Assembly (NCBI RefSeq): GCF_014879975.1
Contig: NZ_CP062500.1
Location: 2,418,001-2,482,000, forward strand
DNA: 64,000 nucleotides
Direction: 5' to 3'
Source: Vibrio bathopelagicus
GTDB taxonomy: Bacteria > Pseudomonadota > Gammaproteobacteria > Enterobacterales > Vibrionaceae
Shown: one piece after another, positions 1 through 10,948 of the stretch
Layout: each line of letters begins with the position of its first letter
Numbering within the stretch: the stretch's first letter is position 1
Translations under genes and position numbers: made by a program
Notes under the pieces: generated by a model
What the model saw: the letters and a program-made list of their open reading frames with translations, nothing else
Told to the model about the DNA's origin: nothing
Database searches by the model: none

Positions 1-394
1 TGATGTCCATTTTATAGATATGGTCAGAACCGAAAATACATACTTGATCAGGTTCTTCTAACTCCATAAAGCCCATGTTTTGGTAGATAGCATCTGCTGT
101 GCCTTCGTACCAACGCTTTCCTTTACGCATTTGCGCAGGAATAGGGTCAATGAAGCGATCTGTTATACCACTGATATTCCATCCTTTTTTCATATGATGG
201 AACAGTGATTGTGACTTGAATTGTGTTAACACATAGATCTTCATCAGATCAGCATTAACGAAGTTATTCAAAGCGAAATCAATTAAGCGGTAACTACCAC
301 CGAAAGGAACCGAGGGTTTGCTGCGAGATTCAGTTAAAGGTCTTAAGCGAGAGCCTTCACCACCAGCAAGAATCATTCCCAATACACCAGCCAT
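1..394 (-). CDS. glgC: Glucose-1-phosphate adenylyltransferase, N-terminal part (gene runs off the window)
   Basis: GlgC makes ADP-glucose from ATP and glucose-1-phosphate, the committed step of glycogen synthesis in the cytoplasm. About 131 N-terminal residues are present. They begin MAGVLGMILAGGEGSRL, the nucleotide-binding GGxGxRL signature of sugar-nucleotide pyrophosphorylases, followed by SKPSVPFGGSYRLIDF and, near the window edge, FGSDHIYKMDI. The ATG at 394-392 is preceded by GGAG at good spacing. The 3' end lies beyond position 1. Vibrios often carry two glgC copies, so the paralog cannot be fixed from this fragment. Confidence 0.95.
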   Translation of the reverse strand, partial: MAGVLGMILAGGEGSRLRPLTESRSKPSVPFGGSYRLIDFALNNFVNADLMKIYVLTQFKSQSLFHHMKKGWNISGITDRFIDPIPAQMRKGKRWYEGTADAIYQNMGFMELEEPDQVCIFGSDHIYKMDI

Positions 395-883
395 TTTATT
401 CTCCATATATTTATAGCTTGTCGATGTCAGTACTCGTAGAGGTATCTTCCTCTGGGGGATGAGCACTAACACTTGTTTCGGTACTTAACGAATATCCATT
501 CACATACAGTGACAGTATCCTAAGCCAAACGTTGTTACATGTGCACTATTCTTTGCACTTGGTTTTATATACGTTATCGACTTTCCTGCCGATTTCAATT
601 TTTAATACGCCATTCTGTGTTACGTAAGCTGATTGCTTTCCTAAGACTTAAAGCAGCTCACATTACACCGCCTGAGCGAAACATTACATTAACACCCGAC
701 ACACATCAGGTATACAACTAAACACTGTTCTGTGACTTACAATATTTTAATTAAGTTACATTCTCGTTACGGTTGCATAAGAAGATATTATTAATTCATT
801 TATTTATTTTACGCTGTGAATTTAATAAATTTCCACAAATGAGATGAAAGCTCAATCGGTTGCATAGTTAGTCATATTTGGAT
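395..883. other. Long AT-rich intergenic region between glgC and topA
   Basis: This gap of roughly 490 bases must hold the glgC promoter and leader on the minus strand. A 60-codon open frame at 539-721 has no ribosome-binding site and no recognisable content. I see no RNA gene, repeat or clear operator. Confidence 0.6.
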
Positions 884-914
884 CAAAAAAAGCAGCCTAA
901 CGGCTGCTTTTTTA
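884..914 (-). terminator. Rho-independent terminator of topA
   Basis: The inverted repeat AGCAGCC / GGCTGCT (891-897 and 902-908) has a four-base loop and is flanked by an A run at 885-891 and a T run at 908-913. On the minus strand it follows the topA stop by 16 bases. It could act in both directions. Confidence 0.9.
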
Positions 915-929
915 GTCAATAACGTTCAA

Positions 930-3560
930 TTACTTTTCTTTGGGCTTTTTACGTTTATCCGTTACTTCCCATTTGCCATCGATATATAAAGCAGTCCAAC
1001 CAGAAGGTTTTCCGTCTACTTCAGTTCGAACATAGTTTTCTTTTGTCTTACGACTAAAACGAACTACTGCTGGCTTACCATCTGGATCAGCAGCAGGCGC
1101 TGATGCTAGGTATTGGAATTTAGGAGAAATACGGTCTTTAAAACGAACAAGCTCTTCCACCAATGGTGCACGTGTTTCACGTGATTTAGGGAAGTTACTC
1201 GCCGCCATAAACAAGCCAGAAGCACCATCACGAAGAACAAAGTACGCGTCTGAGTTTTCACATGGAAGCTCAGGGAAATGCACAGGATCTTCTTTAGGTG
1301 GCGCAACTTCGCCGTTTTTCAGAATCTTACGAGTGTTTTTACAATCTTCACTCGTACAATCCATGTATTTACCAAAACGGCCGTTCTTAAGAACCATGTC
1401 AGAACCACACTTGTCACATTCAACAAGTGGACCATCATAGCCCTTCACTTTAAACTCGCCGTGTTCAACCACATAACCTTCACAGTTAGGGTTGTTACCA
1501 CATACGTGCATCTTACGCTTATCATCAATCAGATAAGCATCCATTGCCGTTTCACAGATAGGACAACGCTTTTTAGCTCGAAGTGCTGCGGTTTCAACGT
1601 CTTCTTCTAAAACGTTGATAATGCCTTCTTCATCACCAAGGTTGATCGTTGTCTTACAACGTTCTTTTGGTGAAAGCGCATAACCAGAACAACCTAGGAA
1701 TACGCCTGTTGAAGCAGTACGAATACCCATTTTACGGCTACAAGTTGGACACTCAATATCGGTTTCAACGATATGGTTTGGCTTCATGCCACCCGCATCT
1801 TCATCGAGATCCGCTTGCTCTAGGTCGCCAGTAAAGTCTGTGAAGAAATTATCTAGAACGCCTTTCCAGCTCGCTTCACCTTCTGCGATTTGGTCTAACT
1901 TTTGCTCCATACGAGCTGTAAAGTCATAGTTCATTAGGTCATTGAAGCTGCCGTCTAGACGGTCAGTAACAATTTCACCCATTTTTTCAGCATAGAAACG
2001 ACGCTGTTCAACTTTCACATAGCCACGATCTTGGATTGTCGAGATGATTGATGCGTACGTTGAAGGACGACCAATACCACGCTTCTCAAGCTCTTTTACA
2101 AGCGCCGCTTCAGTGAAACGAGCTGGTGGCTTAGTGAAGTGCTGTTTAGGGTCTAGAGCAATCAGGTCAAGCTTATCGCCAATTTGAACTGCAGGAAGAA
2201 TAGTATCTTCATTCTTACCCATTGGACGTTGAACGCGAGTCCAACCATCAAATTTAAGGATACGACCTTTTGCTTTCAGCGTGTACTCATCCGCTTTAAC
2301 GCTTACTGTTGTTGAATCGTATTGCGCTGGCGTCATTTGACACGCGACGAATTGATTCCAAATCAGTGAGTAAAGTTTGTGAGCATCAACATCAACACCA
2401 TTTAAGTCTTCAGACTTCACATCAACACTTGAAGGACGAATCGCTTCGTGGGCTTCTTGTGCGCCCTCTTTGCTACCGTAAACAAGTGCTTTAGCTGGCA
2501 GATATTGCGCACCAAACTCAGAACCGATGTATTCACGTGCGGCCTCTACAGCCTCTGAACTCAAGTTAGTCGAGTCAGTACGCATATAAGTGATGTAACC
2601 CGCTTCATAGAGGCGCTGAGCCAGCATCATGGTTTTCTTTACGCCGTAGCCAAGACGCGTACTCGCAGCTTGTTGCAACGTTGACGTGATGTAAGGGGCA
2701 GACGGCTTACTCTTCGTTGGGCGGTCTTCACGTTTACATACTTCGTATTGAGCTTTGTCTAAAACACTGACGGCAGCCAAAGTTTGCGCTTCGCTTACCG
2801 GTCTGAAAGCAACACCATCTTTTTGTGCAACTTGCAGTCTGAAATCTGTTTTATCCGTTGTTTTAGTATCAGCGTGCACATCCCAGAACTCTTCTGGGAT
2901 AAAGGCGTTAATCTCGCGCTCACGCTCAACTAGCAGTTTTACAGCGACTGATTGAACACGGCCAGCGGATAGGCCTCTTGCTACTTTTTTCCAAAGCAGA
3001 GGTGACACCATAAAGCCCACAACACGGTCCATGAAACGTCGTGCTTGCTGTGCGTTTACGCCATCGATATTTAGCTCACCTGGAGTTTCGAAAGCTTGCT
3101 GAATAGCATTCTTAGTAATTTCGTTAAAAACCACTCGTTTGTATCGCGTTTCATCGCCACCGATGATCTCACGAAGGTGCCATGCGATAGCTTCTCCTTC
3201 GCGATCCAAATCGGTTGCGAGATAAACATGGTCTGCGTTCTCAGCCAGTTTTTGCAATTCAGCAACGACTTTTTCTTTACCAGGTAGAATTTGGTAGTTC
3301 GCTTCCCACTCATTGTATGGGTTGATACCCATCTTTTTAATAAGAGCTTTGCGATCTTTTTCTTTCTTGATACGAGCTTTATCTTCTGGGCTCATACCCT
3401 TGGTTGAAACTGCAGTAGCCTTTTTACCGGTGCTTTGACCTGCCGTTGGTAAATCACGTACGTGACCTACACTCGACTTAACGACAAAGTCTTTGCCAAG
3501 ATATTTATTGATGGTTTTAGCCTTGGCCGGCGACTCCACTATAACTAGCGATTTACCCAT
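930..3560 (-). CDS. topA: DNA topoisomerase I
   Basis: TopA is the type IA topoisomerase that relaxes negative supercoils. The protein is 876 aa, against 865 in E. coli. The N-terminal TOPRIM domain begins [17 protein letters not shown]. The catalytic tyrosine is Tyr325 in the motif TYMRTDS. The C-terminal third has three four-cysteine zinc ribbons (starting CPTC, CPIC and CDKC) and a basic tail. A longer frame opens at a GTG at 3584, but the ATG at 3560 matches the E. coli N-terminus and has an AGAG-type site upstream, so I use it. The gene has its own terminator. It lies divergently beside yciN, as the E. coli homologs are also neighbours. Confidence 0.98.
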   Translation of the reverse strand: MGKSLVIVESPAKAKTINKYLGKDFVVKSSVGHVRDLPTAGQSTGKKATAVSTKGMSPEDKARIKKEKDRKALIKKMGINPYNEWEANYQILPGKEKVVAELQKLAENADHVYLATDLDREGEAIAWHLREIIGGDETRYKRVVFNEITKNAIQQAFETPGELNIDGVNAQQARRFMDRVVGFMVSPLLWKKVARGLSAGRVQSVAVKLLVEREREINAFIPEEFWDVHADTKTTDKTDFRLQVAQKDGVAFRPVSEAQTLAAVSVLDKAQYEVCKREDRPTKSKPSAPYITSTLQQAASTRLGYGVKKTMMLAQRLYEAGYITYMRTDSTNLSSEAVEAAREYIGSEFGAQYLPAKALVYGSKEGAQEAHEAIRPSSVDVKSEDLNGVDVDAHKLYSLIWNQFVACQMTPAQYDSTTVSVKADEYTLKAKGRILKFDGWTRVQRPMGKNEDTILPAVQIGDKLDLIALDPKQHFTKPPARFTEAALVKELEKRGIGRPSTYASIISTIQDRGYVKVEQRRFYAEKMGEIVTDRLDGSFNDLMNYDFTARMEQKLDQIAEGEASWKGVLDNFFTDFTGDLEQADLDEDAGGMKPNHIVETDIECPTCSRKMGIRTASTGVFLGCSGYALSPKERCKTTINLGDEEGIINVLEEDVETAALRAKKRCPICETAMDAYLIDDKRKMHVCGNNPNCEGYVVEHGEFKVKGYDGPLVECDKCGSDMVLKNGRFGKYMDCTSEDCKNTRKILKNGEVAPPKEDPVHFPELPCENSDAYFVLRDGASGLFMAASNFPKSRETRAPLVEELVRFKDRISPKFQYLASAPAADPDGKPAVVRFSRKTKENYVRTEVDGKPSGWTALYIDGKWEVTDKRKKPKEK

Positions 3561-4000
3561 ATTGACTCTAACGTCCTTAATCACGATGCTTCAGCACCAA
3601 CAATTCAACTTGTGGGCTTTTACGCATGATATTCTAAATTCATTGCTTCTTTTTTTACTATTGTGCGAGATTACTAGAAGATCAACCGCTTTTTTCAAAA
3701 TTGGATCTGATCGGTCGACAAATCGACGACTCAGCGGATAAAAGGGTCACAATGTAAAAAAGCGATAAAGTACTCACGAAGAATACTTGCAAGAGCCTAT
3801 TCATCAGGCATTACGTATAAACGCGGTCATACTAAGCTTGTCCGCGAATCTAACGCGAGCCCCATTCAATTATTTTTGTCATAAATCACAAAATAAATGA
3901 TGGAGATTCGAAAAGACTCTCTTATTCGGTTGTGAAATCATTGAATTTCTAGTGCTACACAATAAACTCAACGATATATTCAGTTATCAGAGATAAACTC
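3561..4000. other. Divergent topA/yciN intergenic region
   Basis: About 440 bases separate the topA and yciN starts. Supercoiling-sensitive topA promoters are expected here from family knowledge, but I cannot pick out a convincing -35/-10 pair. The open frame at 3493-3741 overlaps topA antisense and has no support. Confidence 0.5.
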
Positions 4001-4246
4001 ATGACAAAGAAAGTAATAGCAGAATTTGATTTACTGCTTATCGCAAACCAAATTATCCAATCACATGATGACTACATTGAAGGCATGCGCACAAACAGCG
4101 TAGTAGAAAAAGACGACGTACTCGTCTTTAAAGGTGAATACTTCTTAGACAGCAACGGATTGCCAACAGAGAATACAACCGCTGTATTTAACATGTTTAA
4201 ATACTTAGCGCACCATCTTTCAAAAGAATTTACGCTTCAGCAATAA
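4001..4246 (+). CDS. yciN: YciN family protein (DUF2498)
   Basis: This is an 81-aa cytoplasmic protein of unknown biochemical role. It matches E. coli YciN closely, with VLVFKGEYFLDSNGLPT followed by TTAVFNMFKYLAHHLS. It has no signal peptide or membrane segment. In E. coli yciN also sits next to topA, so the neighbourhood supports the assignment, although here the two genes are divergent. The ribosome-binding site is weak (AGAGATAAACTC before the ATG). The gene ends at a shared terminator facing aroA. Confidence 0.9.
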   Translation: MTKKVIAEFDLLLIANQIIQSHDDYIEGMRTNSVVEKDDVLVFKGEYFLDSNGLPTENTTAVFNMFKYLAHHLSKEFTLQQ

Positions 4247-4249
4247 CGA

Positions 4250-4280
4250 AAAAGCTTGCCATTTAGGCAAGCTTTTTTAC
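4250..4280. terminator. Bidirectional terminator between yciN and aroA
   Basis: A nine-base perfect inverted repeat, AAGCTTGCC / GGCAAGCTT (4252-4260 and 4266-4274), has a five-base loop, with A residues before and T residues after. It lies between two convergent genes and should stop both transcripts. Confidence 0.92.
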
Positions 4281-4291
4281 TTCCTGAATCT

Positions 4292-5572
4292 CTACTGGCT
4301 GAGCATTTTCAGCTTGTCGAAGTAATCAGGGAAAGTCTTTGAAGTACAACCTGGATCATTAATTGTCACAGGTGTATCACTCAACGCCACCAGCGAGAAA
4401 CACATCGCCATACGGTGATCATCATAGGTATCGATCGCCGCATGTGTCAGTTCAGCAACAGGGTTAACGATGATGTAGTCTTCACCCTCTTCGACCTCAG
4501 CGCCAACTTTACGAAGCTCTGTCGCCATCGCCGCTAAGCGATCGGTCTCTTTCACACGCCAGTTATAAACATTACGAATGGCCGTTGTACCTTTAGCAAA
4601 CAAGGCTGTCGTTGCGATAGTCATCGCTGCGTCTGGGATATGGTTGTAATCCATATCAATGCCTTTCAGCTCACCACAACGAGAGATAACGTAATCATCA
4701 CCCCATTCAATTTCAGCACCCATTTTTTCAAGCGCATCAGCGAATTGGATATCACCTTGGATACTATTTTTACCGATACCCGTCACTTTAATCTCGCCGC
4801 CTTTAATCGCCGCAGCTGCAAGGAAGTAAGATGCTGATGATGCGTCGCCCTCGACCAAGAAGTCTCCCGGTGCAGAGTACGATTGACCCGTAGGAATAAT
4901 GAACTCTTGGTAATCGTTATTGATCACATCCACACCAAATTGTTTCATAATGTGTAGCGTGATATCGATGTAAGGCTTCGAAACTAATTCGCCATCAATT
5001 TTAATGGTCACTTCGCCTTCGGCTAAAGGTGCAGCCATCAAAAATGCAGTCAAAAACTGACTAGAAATAGAACCATCGATTGAAACAGTACCGCTTTTAA
5101 GGCCAGTACCCGTGATCTTCAATGGTGGGTAGTTTTCGTTTTCTAGGTATTCAACGTCGGCGCCAGCTTCTTGCAGTGCAGTCACTAAGTGACCTATTGG
5201 TCGCTCTTTCATGCGAGGCTCGCCAGTCAGAACATATTCACCACGACCCAAACAAAGTGCAGCAGCCAGCGGGCGCATCGCCGTACCCGCATTGCCTAAG
5301 AAAAGCTCTAGGGCTTTGTCACTTGAGAAAGCACCACCCACACCCGTCACTTCACAGACGGTTTTATCTGCAGACAACTGATAATCAACACCTAATTGCG
5401 TCAAAGCATTCAGCATATGGCGAATATCATCACTGTCTAGTAAATTTGTTAGGCGCGTGGTTCCAGTTGAAAGTGCAGCCAAAAGAAGCGCACGGTTGGA
5501 AACACTTTTTGAGCCAGGTAAGTTAACTTCCCCGCTCACTTTTTGAATTGGTTGTAACGTAAGGCTTTCCAT
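4292..5572 (-). CDS. aroA: 3-phosphoshikimate 1-carboxyvinyltransferase (EPSP synthase)
   Basis: AroA condenses shikimate-3-phosphate with phosphoenolpyruvate in the sixth step of the shikimate pathway. The 426-aa protein has every class I hallmark. These are [18 protein letters not shown] near the N-terminus, [17 protein letters not shown] with the PEP-binding loop, [13 protein letters not shown], the catalytic aspartate in IPDAAMT, and [11 protein letters not shown] with the conserved glutamate. The start MESLTLQPI is that of E. coli AroA. No serC gene lies upstream, unlike the enterobacterial serC-aroA operon, so the gene appears to be transcribed alone. Confidence 0.98.
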   Translation of the reverse strand: MESLTLQPIQKVSGEVNLPGSKSVSNRALLLAALSTGTTRLTNLLDSDDIRHMLNALTQLGVDYQLSADKTVCEVTGVGGAFSSDKALELFLGNAGTAMRPLAAALCLGRGEYVLTGEPRMKERPIGHLVTALQEAGADVEYLENENYPPLKITGTGLKSGTVSIDGSISSQFLTAFLMAAPLAEGEVTIKIDGELVSKPYIDITLHIMKQFGVDVINNDYQEFIIPTGQSYSAPGDFLVEGDASSASYFLAAAAIKGGEIKVTGIGKNSIQGDIQFADALEKMGAEIEWGDDYVISRCGELKGIDMDYNHIPDAAMTIATTALFAKGTTAIRNVYNWRVKETDRLAAMATELRKVGAEVEEGEDYIIVNPVAELTHAAIDTYDDHRMAMCFSLVALSDTPVTINDPGCTSKTFPDYFDKLKMLSQ

Positions 5573-5593
5573 TAAATCTTATAGTCCTTGTAC

Positions 5594-5629
5594 CACCCGA
5601 AGTCACTGGCGCGTATTTATTTTCGGGTG
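5594..5629 (-). other. Stem-loop in the aroA leader
   Basis: CACCCGAA (5594-5601) pairs with TTCGGGTG (5622-5629) across a 20-base loop, about 20 bases upstream of the aroA start. No T run follows on either strand, so it is not a standard terminator. It may mark the 3' end of the upstream glycine-zipper transcript or a leader structure. Confidence 0.35.
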
Positions 5630-5734
5630 ATGAATAATTCTTCGTACTTGCAGACTAACGAACTTTTCCAATGAACTCCAGAGCTAATCCCCTCGATAAA
5701 GGCGATTAATTAGCCAACCAAACATATTTACATA

Positions 5735-6190
5735 CTAGTACGCGAGATCAACTCGAACACCATCTGAAAAATAGAGAATTCGCACATCATCACCTCGGTT
5801 AAACAACATCGAGTTATCGACGTCTTGAATGATGTTAACCAATTTGTCATCTTTAGTTTTGACCAATAGTTCGACGAGCTTATATTCCACTTTGTATTGT
5901 GTGTTACCTCGATTGCGAGCAATCCCGGCACCCGCCACAGCACCGACGGCCGTTGCGACTTCTTTGCCGGTACCACCACCAAATTGGTTACCGATCAAGC
6001 CACCAATCGCTGCACCTAATAAGGTTTCCCAACCATTAGCTTTCGATTCAACGATTTCTTGTTGCGTGATATATCTGACCGTATCAATTTCACCATAAAC
6101 GACCTCGTTAACAGGACGAGCTTCGTTCCGGTTGTAAGCTGCATTTGCCAACATGGGCAAAACAAGTAAAATCCAAAGCAACTTTTTCAT
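5735..6190 (-). CDS. Glycine-zipper 2TM-domain envelope protein
   Basis: The 151-aa protein starts with a clear signal peptide, MKKLLWILLVLPMLANA, probably cut after residue 17. There is no lipobox cysteine, unlike the SlyB and Pcp lipoproteins that share the fold. Residues 55-95 form a glycine zipper with GAAIGGLIGNQFGGGTGKE and GAVAGAGIARN, a pattern known to insert in or lie against the outer membrane. The C-terminal 50 residues look like a small beta domain. A strong AGGAG site precedes the ATG. Its function is unknown; an envelope integrity role is an inference from the family. Confidence 0.75.
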   Translation of the reverse strand: MKKLLWILLVLPMLANAAYNRNEARPVNEVVYGEIDTVRYITQQEIVESKANGWETLLGAAIGGLIGNQFGGGTGKEVATAVGAVAGAGIARNRGNTQYKVEYKLVELLVKTKDDKLVNIIQDVDNSMLFNRGDDVRILYFSDGVRVDLAY

Positions 6191-6243
6191 GGTAAAACTC
6201 CTGAAGACCTCTTGGTCATTGATTAATCTGTAATGCGGTACTT

Positions 6244-6957
6244 ATGACTATATACCTAACCGAGCTTGATACTACTAGTATAGAGTTTCCTTCGCCTTTC
6301 GACGCGCTTGATGAACCTAACGGTCTGCTCGCCTTCGGTGGTGATTTGTCACCGATGCGAATTTTAAACGCTTATAGCCAAGGTATATTTCCATGGTATG
6401 GCCCAGGGGAGCCTATACTTTGGTGGAGTCCAGCACCACGAGCGGTATTTAATCCTAAGACATTCGAACCGTCAAAAAGTCTTAAAAAATTTCAAAGAAA
6501 GCATAATTACCGTGTCAGCATCAACCAAGCGACAGACAAAGTGATTGGCTACTGCTCATCGCTAAGACCCGAAGAAGAAACTTGGCTAAACGATGACATG
6601 CAGTCAGCGTACCTCGAACTTGCTTCATTAGGCTTCTGCCACTCCGTTGAGGTTTGGCAAGGCGACGAGCTTATCGGCGGACTTTACGGTTTACAAAGAG
6701 GCCAGGTCTTTTGTGGTGAATCGATGTTTAGCCTGAAGACCAATGCCTCTAAAATTGCACTGTGGTATTTTTGTAAACACTTTAAACAATTTGGCGGAAA
6801 GCTCATCGATTGCCAAGTCATGAACCCTCATTTGGAATCCTTGGGCGCGATCGAAGTAGAAAGAGATGAGTTCCTTAGCGCTTTGAAAATACTTAAAGAA
6901 AATCAACTTGGCGATGGATGTTTTAAATCACAATGGCTAGAGGGAATGCCTTCATGA
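6244..6957 (+). CDS. aat: Leucyl/phenylalanyl-tRNA--protein transferase
   Basis: Aat transfers Leu or Phe from aminoacyl-tRNA to proteins with N-terminal Arg or Lys, creating primary destabilising residues for ClpS-ClpAP. The 237-aa protein has the family motifs PNGLLAFGGDLSP, YSQGIFPWYGPGEPILWWSP and HSVEVWQGDELIGGLYG. Its stop overlaps the next gene by four bases (ATGA), so aat and bpt are translationally coupled. It is divergent from the glycine-zipper gene across only about 50 bases. ClpS and ClpA, the readers of this signal, are encoded 4 kb downstream. Confidence 0.97.
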   Translation: MTIYLTELDTTSIEFPSPFDALDEPNGLLAFGGDLSPMRILNAYSQGIFPWYGPGEPILWWSPAPRAVFNPKTFEPSKSLKKFQRKHNYRVSINQATDKVIGYCSSLRPEEETWLNDDMQSAYLELASLGFCHSVEVWQGDELIGGLYGLQRGQVFCGESMFSLKTNASKIALWYFCKHFKQFGGKLIDCQVMNPHLESLGAIEVERDEFLSALKILKENQLGDGCFKSQWLEGMPS

Positions 6958-7652
6958 GTTCAGATTTACAACAAATCAGAATTGGATTGACCGATAACCA
7001 TGCTTGCAGCTATCTGCCACACCTCCAAGAACGTGTAGCAGTGACGCTCGATGAATTTATGCACACTGCAGAGAACTACGAAGTACTGCTTGCGAATGGG
7101 TTTCGTCGCAGTGGCAGCACTATCTACAAACCACACTGTGACAATTGTTCAGCTTGTCAGGCTATTCGCCTTTCCATCCCTGAAATAAAGTTTTCAAAAA
7201 GCCAACGACGAATCCTTAACAAAGCCAAGTCATTCCACTGGGAATTTAAAGACACAATGGATGATAACTGGTTTGATTTATACAGCCGATACATTACAGC
7301 TCGTCATCAATCAGGAACCATGTATCCTCCAAAGAAGGAAGAGTTCCTACAGTTCTCTAAAAACGAGTGGCTTACTACACAATACATGCACATCTACAAT
7401 GAGAACCAGTTAGTTGGCATCGCCGTTACCGATGTTATGTCTCACTGCACCAGTGCGTTTTATACCTTCTTCGACCCTGATATCGATATATCAATGGGAA
7501 CACTAGGTGTTCTTTTTCAAATCCAACACGCCCAAAAAGAACAAAAACAATGGCTCTATTTGGGGTATCAAATCGATGAATGTCCTGCAATGAACTATAA
7601 AGTACGATTTCAACGTCATCAAAGGCTAGTAAATCAGCGGTGGCAAGGGTAG
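6954..7652 (+). CDS. bpt: Aspartate/glutamate leucyltransferase
   Basis: Bpt (also called Ate) adds leucine from Leu-tRNA to N-terminal Asp or Glu, a bacterial N-degron step found in Vibrio but absent from E. coli. The protein is 232 aa. The N-terminal cysteine cluster CDNCSACQ and the ending NYKVRFQRHQRLVNQRW are typical. The open frame extends upstream to 6933, but the ATG at 6954 overlaps the aat stop as ATGA and has GAGGG upstream, so it is the likely start. Being co-transcribed with aat, it widens the substrates that reach ClpS. Confidence 0.96.
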   Translation: MSSDLQQIRIGLTDNHACSYLPHLQERVAVTLDEFMHTAENYEVLLANGFRRSGSTIYKPHCDNCSACQAIRLSIPEIKFSKSQRRILNKAKSFHWEFKDTMDDNWFDLYSRYITARHQSGTMYPPKKEEFLQFSKNEWLTTQYMHIYNENQLVGIAVTDVMSHCTSAFYTFFDPDIDISMGTLGVLFQIQHAQKEQKQWLYLGYQIDECPAMNYKVRFQRHQRLVNQRWQG

Positions 7653-7733
7653 AATACGCGACAACTTTACATATTTTGATTTTAACGGCACAATCAAGCC
7701 GTTGAAAACCGCCAAGTTTCGAAAGAGGATTAG

Positions 7734-7952
<219 letters not shown>

Positions 7953-7975
7953 TTTTTAATTATCGAATACGATAA

Positions 7976-8002
7976 GAAACGGAGCTATATGCTCCGTTTT
8001 TT
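7976..8002 (+). terminator. Terminator of infA
   Basis: AAACGGAGC (7977-7985) pairs with GCTCCGTTT (7991-7999) around the loop TATAT and is followed by TTT. It lies 24 bases after the infA stop. Confidence 0.92.
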
Positions 8003-8209
8003 ACCGCCTATACAAAAGCAAACTGATTAGCTAAACGCTTTAATAAGACGCTCTATTGCTTACTGTAGCGCTCCTAACCCACGTCATACTCAGCTAAAAC
8101 CTCACCCTTCAATATTATCCCCCCACTCTATACCACCAAGTAACTACTCACGACTACGCCTTAATTGCATCTACACGCATTCCTAGTTGTCTTTTCGAGC
8201 ACCAGATAC
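8003..8209. other. Non-coding spacer between the infA and clpA terminators
   Basis: This convergent spacer lies between two terminators. I looked for the serW-type tRNA that separates clpA and infA in E. coli and found no T-loop GGTTCGAATCC or acceptor stem. No coding frame has support. Confidence 0.6.
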
Positions 8210-8242
8210 AAAAAAACGCACAACCGAAGTCATGCGTTTTTA
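8210..8242 (-). terminator. Terminator of clpA
   Basis: On the minus strand AAAACGCA pairs with TGCGTTTT (8213-8220 and 8233-8240). The stem is extended by G-T wobbles and an inner AC-TTCG-GT tetraloop, and a T run follows. A TTCG tetraloop is typical of stable terminators. Confidence 0.88.
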
Positions 8243-8314
8243 TCAAAGTATTGCGTTTAAGTGCGTCTACTCATCGTTGGTTACTAATAGTAATTAGCTG
8301 CTAGTCTCTAACTC

Positions 8315-10588
8315 TTAGTGCATCACTTCTTCTTTGGCACCTAGGTAAACGAAGTCCAGTTCATCTTTCTTCAGTGACACTTTCACAGTACCGCCGTCGA
8401 CCAAACTACCGAACAACAATTCATTCGCAAGCGGTTTCTTAAGCTTCTCTTGAATAACACGGCCCATAGGACGTGCGCCCATAGTCTTGTCATAGCCTAG
8501 ATGTGCTAACCAGTGACGAGCATCTTCAGATACTTCCAAAGATACACCACGCGCGTCCAGTTGAACCTGAAGCTCTACAATAAACTTATCGACAACTTGG
8601 CTGATCACACTTGGGTCTAAACTGTTGAACCAAATGATATTATCAAGACGGTTACGGAACTCCGGAGTGAAGACTTTCTTAATCTCACCCATTGCATCTG
8701 GCGCATGATCTTGTTGGATCAGACCGATCGATTTCTTCTCGGTTTCCGCGACACCTGCATTGGTTGTCATAACTAAAATCACATTACGGAAATCCGCTTT
8801 GCGACCGTTGTTGTCCGTCAAAGTACCGTTATCCATCACTTGTAATAACAAGTTAAAGATATCTGGGTGAGCCTTCTCGATCTCATCAAGTAACACAACA
8901 GAGTGTGGATTCTTGATTACTGCATCAGTGAGTAGACCACCTTGATCGTATCCTACATAACCTGGAGGAGCACCGATCAAACGGCTCACTGAGTGACGTT
9001 CACCGTACTCAGACATATCAAAACGCAGCAGCTCAATACCCATCAGTTTAGAAAGCTGAACCGTAACCTCGGTTTTACCCACACCAGTAGGACCAGCAAA
9101 TAGGAATGAACCAACAGGTTTATTGTCTGCACCCAAACCTGCACGAGTCAGCTTGATCGCTTCGCTCAATACATCGATCGCTGGGTCTTGTCCGAATACC
9201 AACATTTTCATGCGGTCATCCAGTTTCTGCAGCGTATCTTTGTCTGAAGATGAAACTGACTTCTCAGGAATACGAGCCATTTTCGCAACCATCGACTCGA
9301 TATCAGCCACGCTCACTGTCTTCTTACGACGACTTGCTGGAGCCAAACGACTACGAGCACCCGCTTCATCAATAACGTCAATCGCCTTATCTGGAAGGTG
9401 ACGTTCATTGATATACTTAGCAGACAGCTCCACGGCGGCACGTAACGCTTTGTTTGTGTAACGCACTTCGTGGTGAGCTTCGTATTTTGGCTTCAAGCCA
9501 ATCAGTATCTTAGTCGTATCATCAAGTGATGGTTCAACAATATCGATTTTTTGGAAGCGACGAGATAACGCACGTTCCTTCTCAAAAATACTGCTGTACT
9601 CTTGGTAAGTGGTTGAACCGATGCAACGTAATTTACCACTGCTTAGTAGCGGTTTGATTAAGTTTGCAGCATCAACTTGTCCACCCGATGCGGCACCCGC
9701 ACCTATGATGGTGTGAATTTCGTCGATGAACAAGATAGCGTCTTCTTCTTTTTCCAGTTGCTTAAGAATGGCTTTAAAGCGCTTCTCAAAGTCACCACGA
9801 TATTTAGTACCTGCAAGCAGTGAACCAATATCTAAAGAGTAAATCACGCTGCTCTGAATGATTTCAGGCACTTGCCCTTCAACGATACGCCATGCAAGAC
9901 CTTCTGCAATGGCCGTTTTACCTACACCCGCTTCACCGACTAACAGAGGATTATTTTTACGACGACGACACAATACTTGAACTGTTCGCTCAAGCTCTTT
10001 ATCACGGCCGATCAGTGGGTCGATATTACCTTGCTTAGCCACTTCATTAAGATTGGTTGCAAAGTTTTCTAAACGGTCTTCAGAATTTGCTTCTTCAGCA
10101 TTTTCTGCACCACCGAATGAGTCAGAGGATGAAGCGCTGTCGCCTTCATTGCTTGCTTTAGTAATACCGTGTGAGATGAAGTTAACGATGTCTAAGCGAC
10201 TGATGTCGTTTTTCTTGAGTAGGTATGCCGCGTGAGATTCTTGCTCACTAAAAATAGCCACAAGCACGTTTGCACCTGTTACTTCACTGCGACCTGAAGA
10301 TTGGACATGAAAAACCGCGCGCTGAAGTACTCGTTGGAAGCTCAGTGTTGGCTGGGTTTCTCGAGTTTCATCGTTTTCTGGGATAAGCGGGGTTGTTTGA
10401 TCAATAAAAATATCGAGCTCATTACGAAGAGCATCGAGATCAGCCTGACAAGCTTGGAGCGCTTCCTTGGCCGCATCATTTTCTAATAATGCTAGTAGGA
10501 GGTGTTCGACAGTCATAAATTCATGTCGCTTGTCTCGCGCACGAGCAAATGCGCCATTTAAACTCGACTCTAATTCTTTATTTAGCAT
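8315..10588 (-). CDS. clpA: ATP-dependent Clp protease ATP-binding subunit ClpA
   Basis: ClpA is the AAA+ unfoldase that feeds substrates into ClpP and receives N-degron proteins from ClpS. The 757-aa protein has the repeated N-domain at residues 1-145, where ClpS binds. D1 has Walker A GEAGVGKT around 215 and D2 has GPTGVGKT around 500. An IGL tripeptide (KKSIGLIQQ) near 619 is the ClpP-docking loop. AGGAGGT just before the ATG is a near-perfect ribosome-binding site. It follows clpS by 39 bases, so the two form an operon. Confidence 0.98.
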   Translation of the reverse strand: MLNKELESSLNGAFARARDKRHEFMTVEHLLLALLENDAAKEALQACQADLDALRNELDIFIDQTTPLIPENDETRETQPTLSFQRVLQRAVFHVQSSGRSEVTGANVLVAIFSEQESHAAYLLKKNDISRLDIVNFISHGITKASNEGDSASSSDSFGGAENAEEANSEDRLENFATNLNEVAKQGNIDPLIGRDKELERTVQVLCRRRKNNPLLVGEAGVGKTAIAEGLAWRIVEGQVPEIIQSSVIYSLDIGSLLAGTKYRGDFEKRFKAILKQLEKEEDAILFIDEIHTIIGAGAASGGQVDAANLIKPLLSSGKLRCIGSTTYQEYSSIFEKERALSRRFQKIDIVEPSLDDTTKILIGLKPKYEAHHEVRYTNKALRAAVELSAKYINERHLPDKAIDVIDEAGARSRLAPASRRKKTVSVADIESMVAKMARIPEKSVSSSDKDTLQKLDDRMKMLVFGQDPAIDVLSEAIKLTRAGLGADNKPVGSFLFAGPTGVGKTEVTVQLSKLMGIELLRFDMSEYGERHSVSRLIGAPPGYVGYDQGGLLTDAVIKNPHSVVLLDEIEKAHPDIFNLLLQVMDNGTLTDNNGRKADFRNVILVMTTNAGVAETEKKSIGLIQQDHAPDAMGEIKKVFTPEFRNRLDNIIWFNSLDPSVISQVVDKFIVELQVQLDARGVSLEVSEDARHWLAHLGYDKTMGARPMGRVIQEKLKKPLANELLFGSLVDGGTVKVSLKKDELDFVYLGAKEEVMH

Positions 10589-10627
10589 AAGTACCTCCTA
10601 AGGGAACAACAGTGTTGTTCGAGCAAT

Positions 10628-10948
10628 TTATACTTGCTCCATTGTACATAGTAGCGGATGCTCATTTTCCTTTGAGTACATCCTTACCTGCGCTACCTTT
10701 GTTTCCGCTATTTCAGCACTGTATGTGCCGCAAATAGCTTTACCTTCATAATGAACCTTGAGCATCACTTCCGTTGCTTGTTCGATATCTAGTGAGAAAA
10801 ACCGCTCAAGGATCTCGATTACGAAATCCATTGGCGTGTAATCATCGTTGTTCAATACAACGTTATACATAGCCGGTGGCTTTACTTTTGTTGCTTCTTT
10901 CTCCAGTAAATCTGAGCCTGGAGCTGCCCATTCGAAGTTTCTGCTCAT
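10628..10948 (-). CDS. clpS: ATP-dependent Clp protease adaptor ClpS
   Basis: ClpS recognises Leu, Phe, Tyr and Trp at protein N-termini and hands them to ClpA. The 106-aa protein has a flexible N-terminal tail and then [18 protein letters not shown], which holds the Asn-Asp-Asp residues that bind the alpha-amino group. [19 protein letters not shown] holds the pocket-lining histidine. It is the first gene of clpS-clpA and is divergent from cspD, as in E. coli. The start has only a weak ribosome-binding site. Confidence 0.97.
   Translation of the reverse strand: MSRNFEWAAPGSDLLEKEATKVKPPAMYNVVLNNDDYTPMDFVIEILERFFSLDIEQATEVMLKVHYEGKAICGTYSAEIAETKVAQVRMYSKENEHPLLCTMEQV

Noticed and set aside
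539..721. 60-codon open frame in the glgC/topA gap
   Set aside because: No ribosome-binding site, unusual composition, and no recognisable domain; chance frame in AT-rich DNA.
5122..5526. 134-codon frame opposite aroA
   Set aside because: It is the antisense shadow of a well-conserved gene and has no homology or ribosome-binding site.
8041..8210. Possible serine tRNA between infA and clpA, as in E. coli
   Set aside because: No T-loop, anticodon stem or acceptor pairing can be found.
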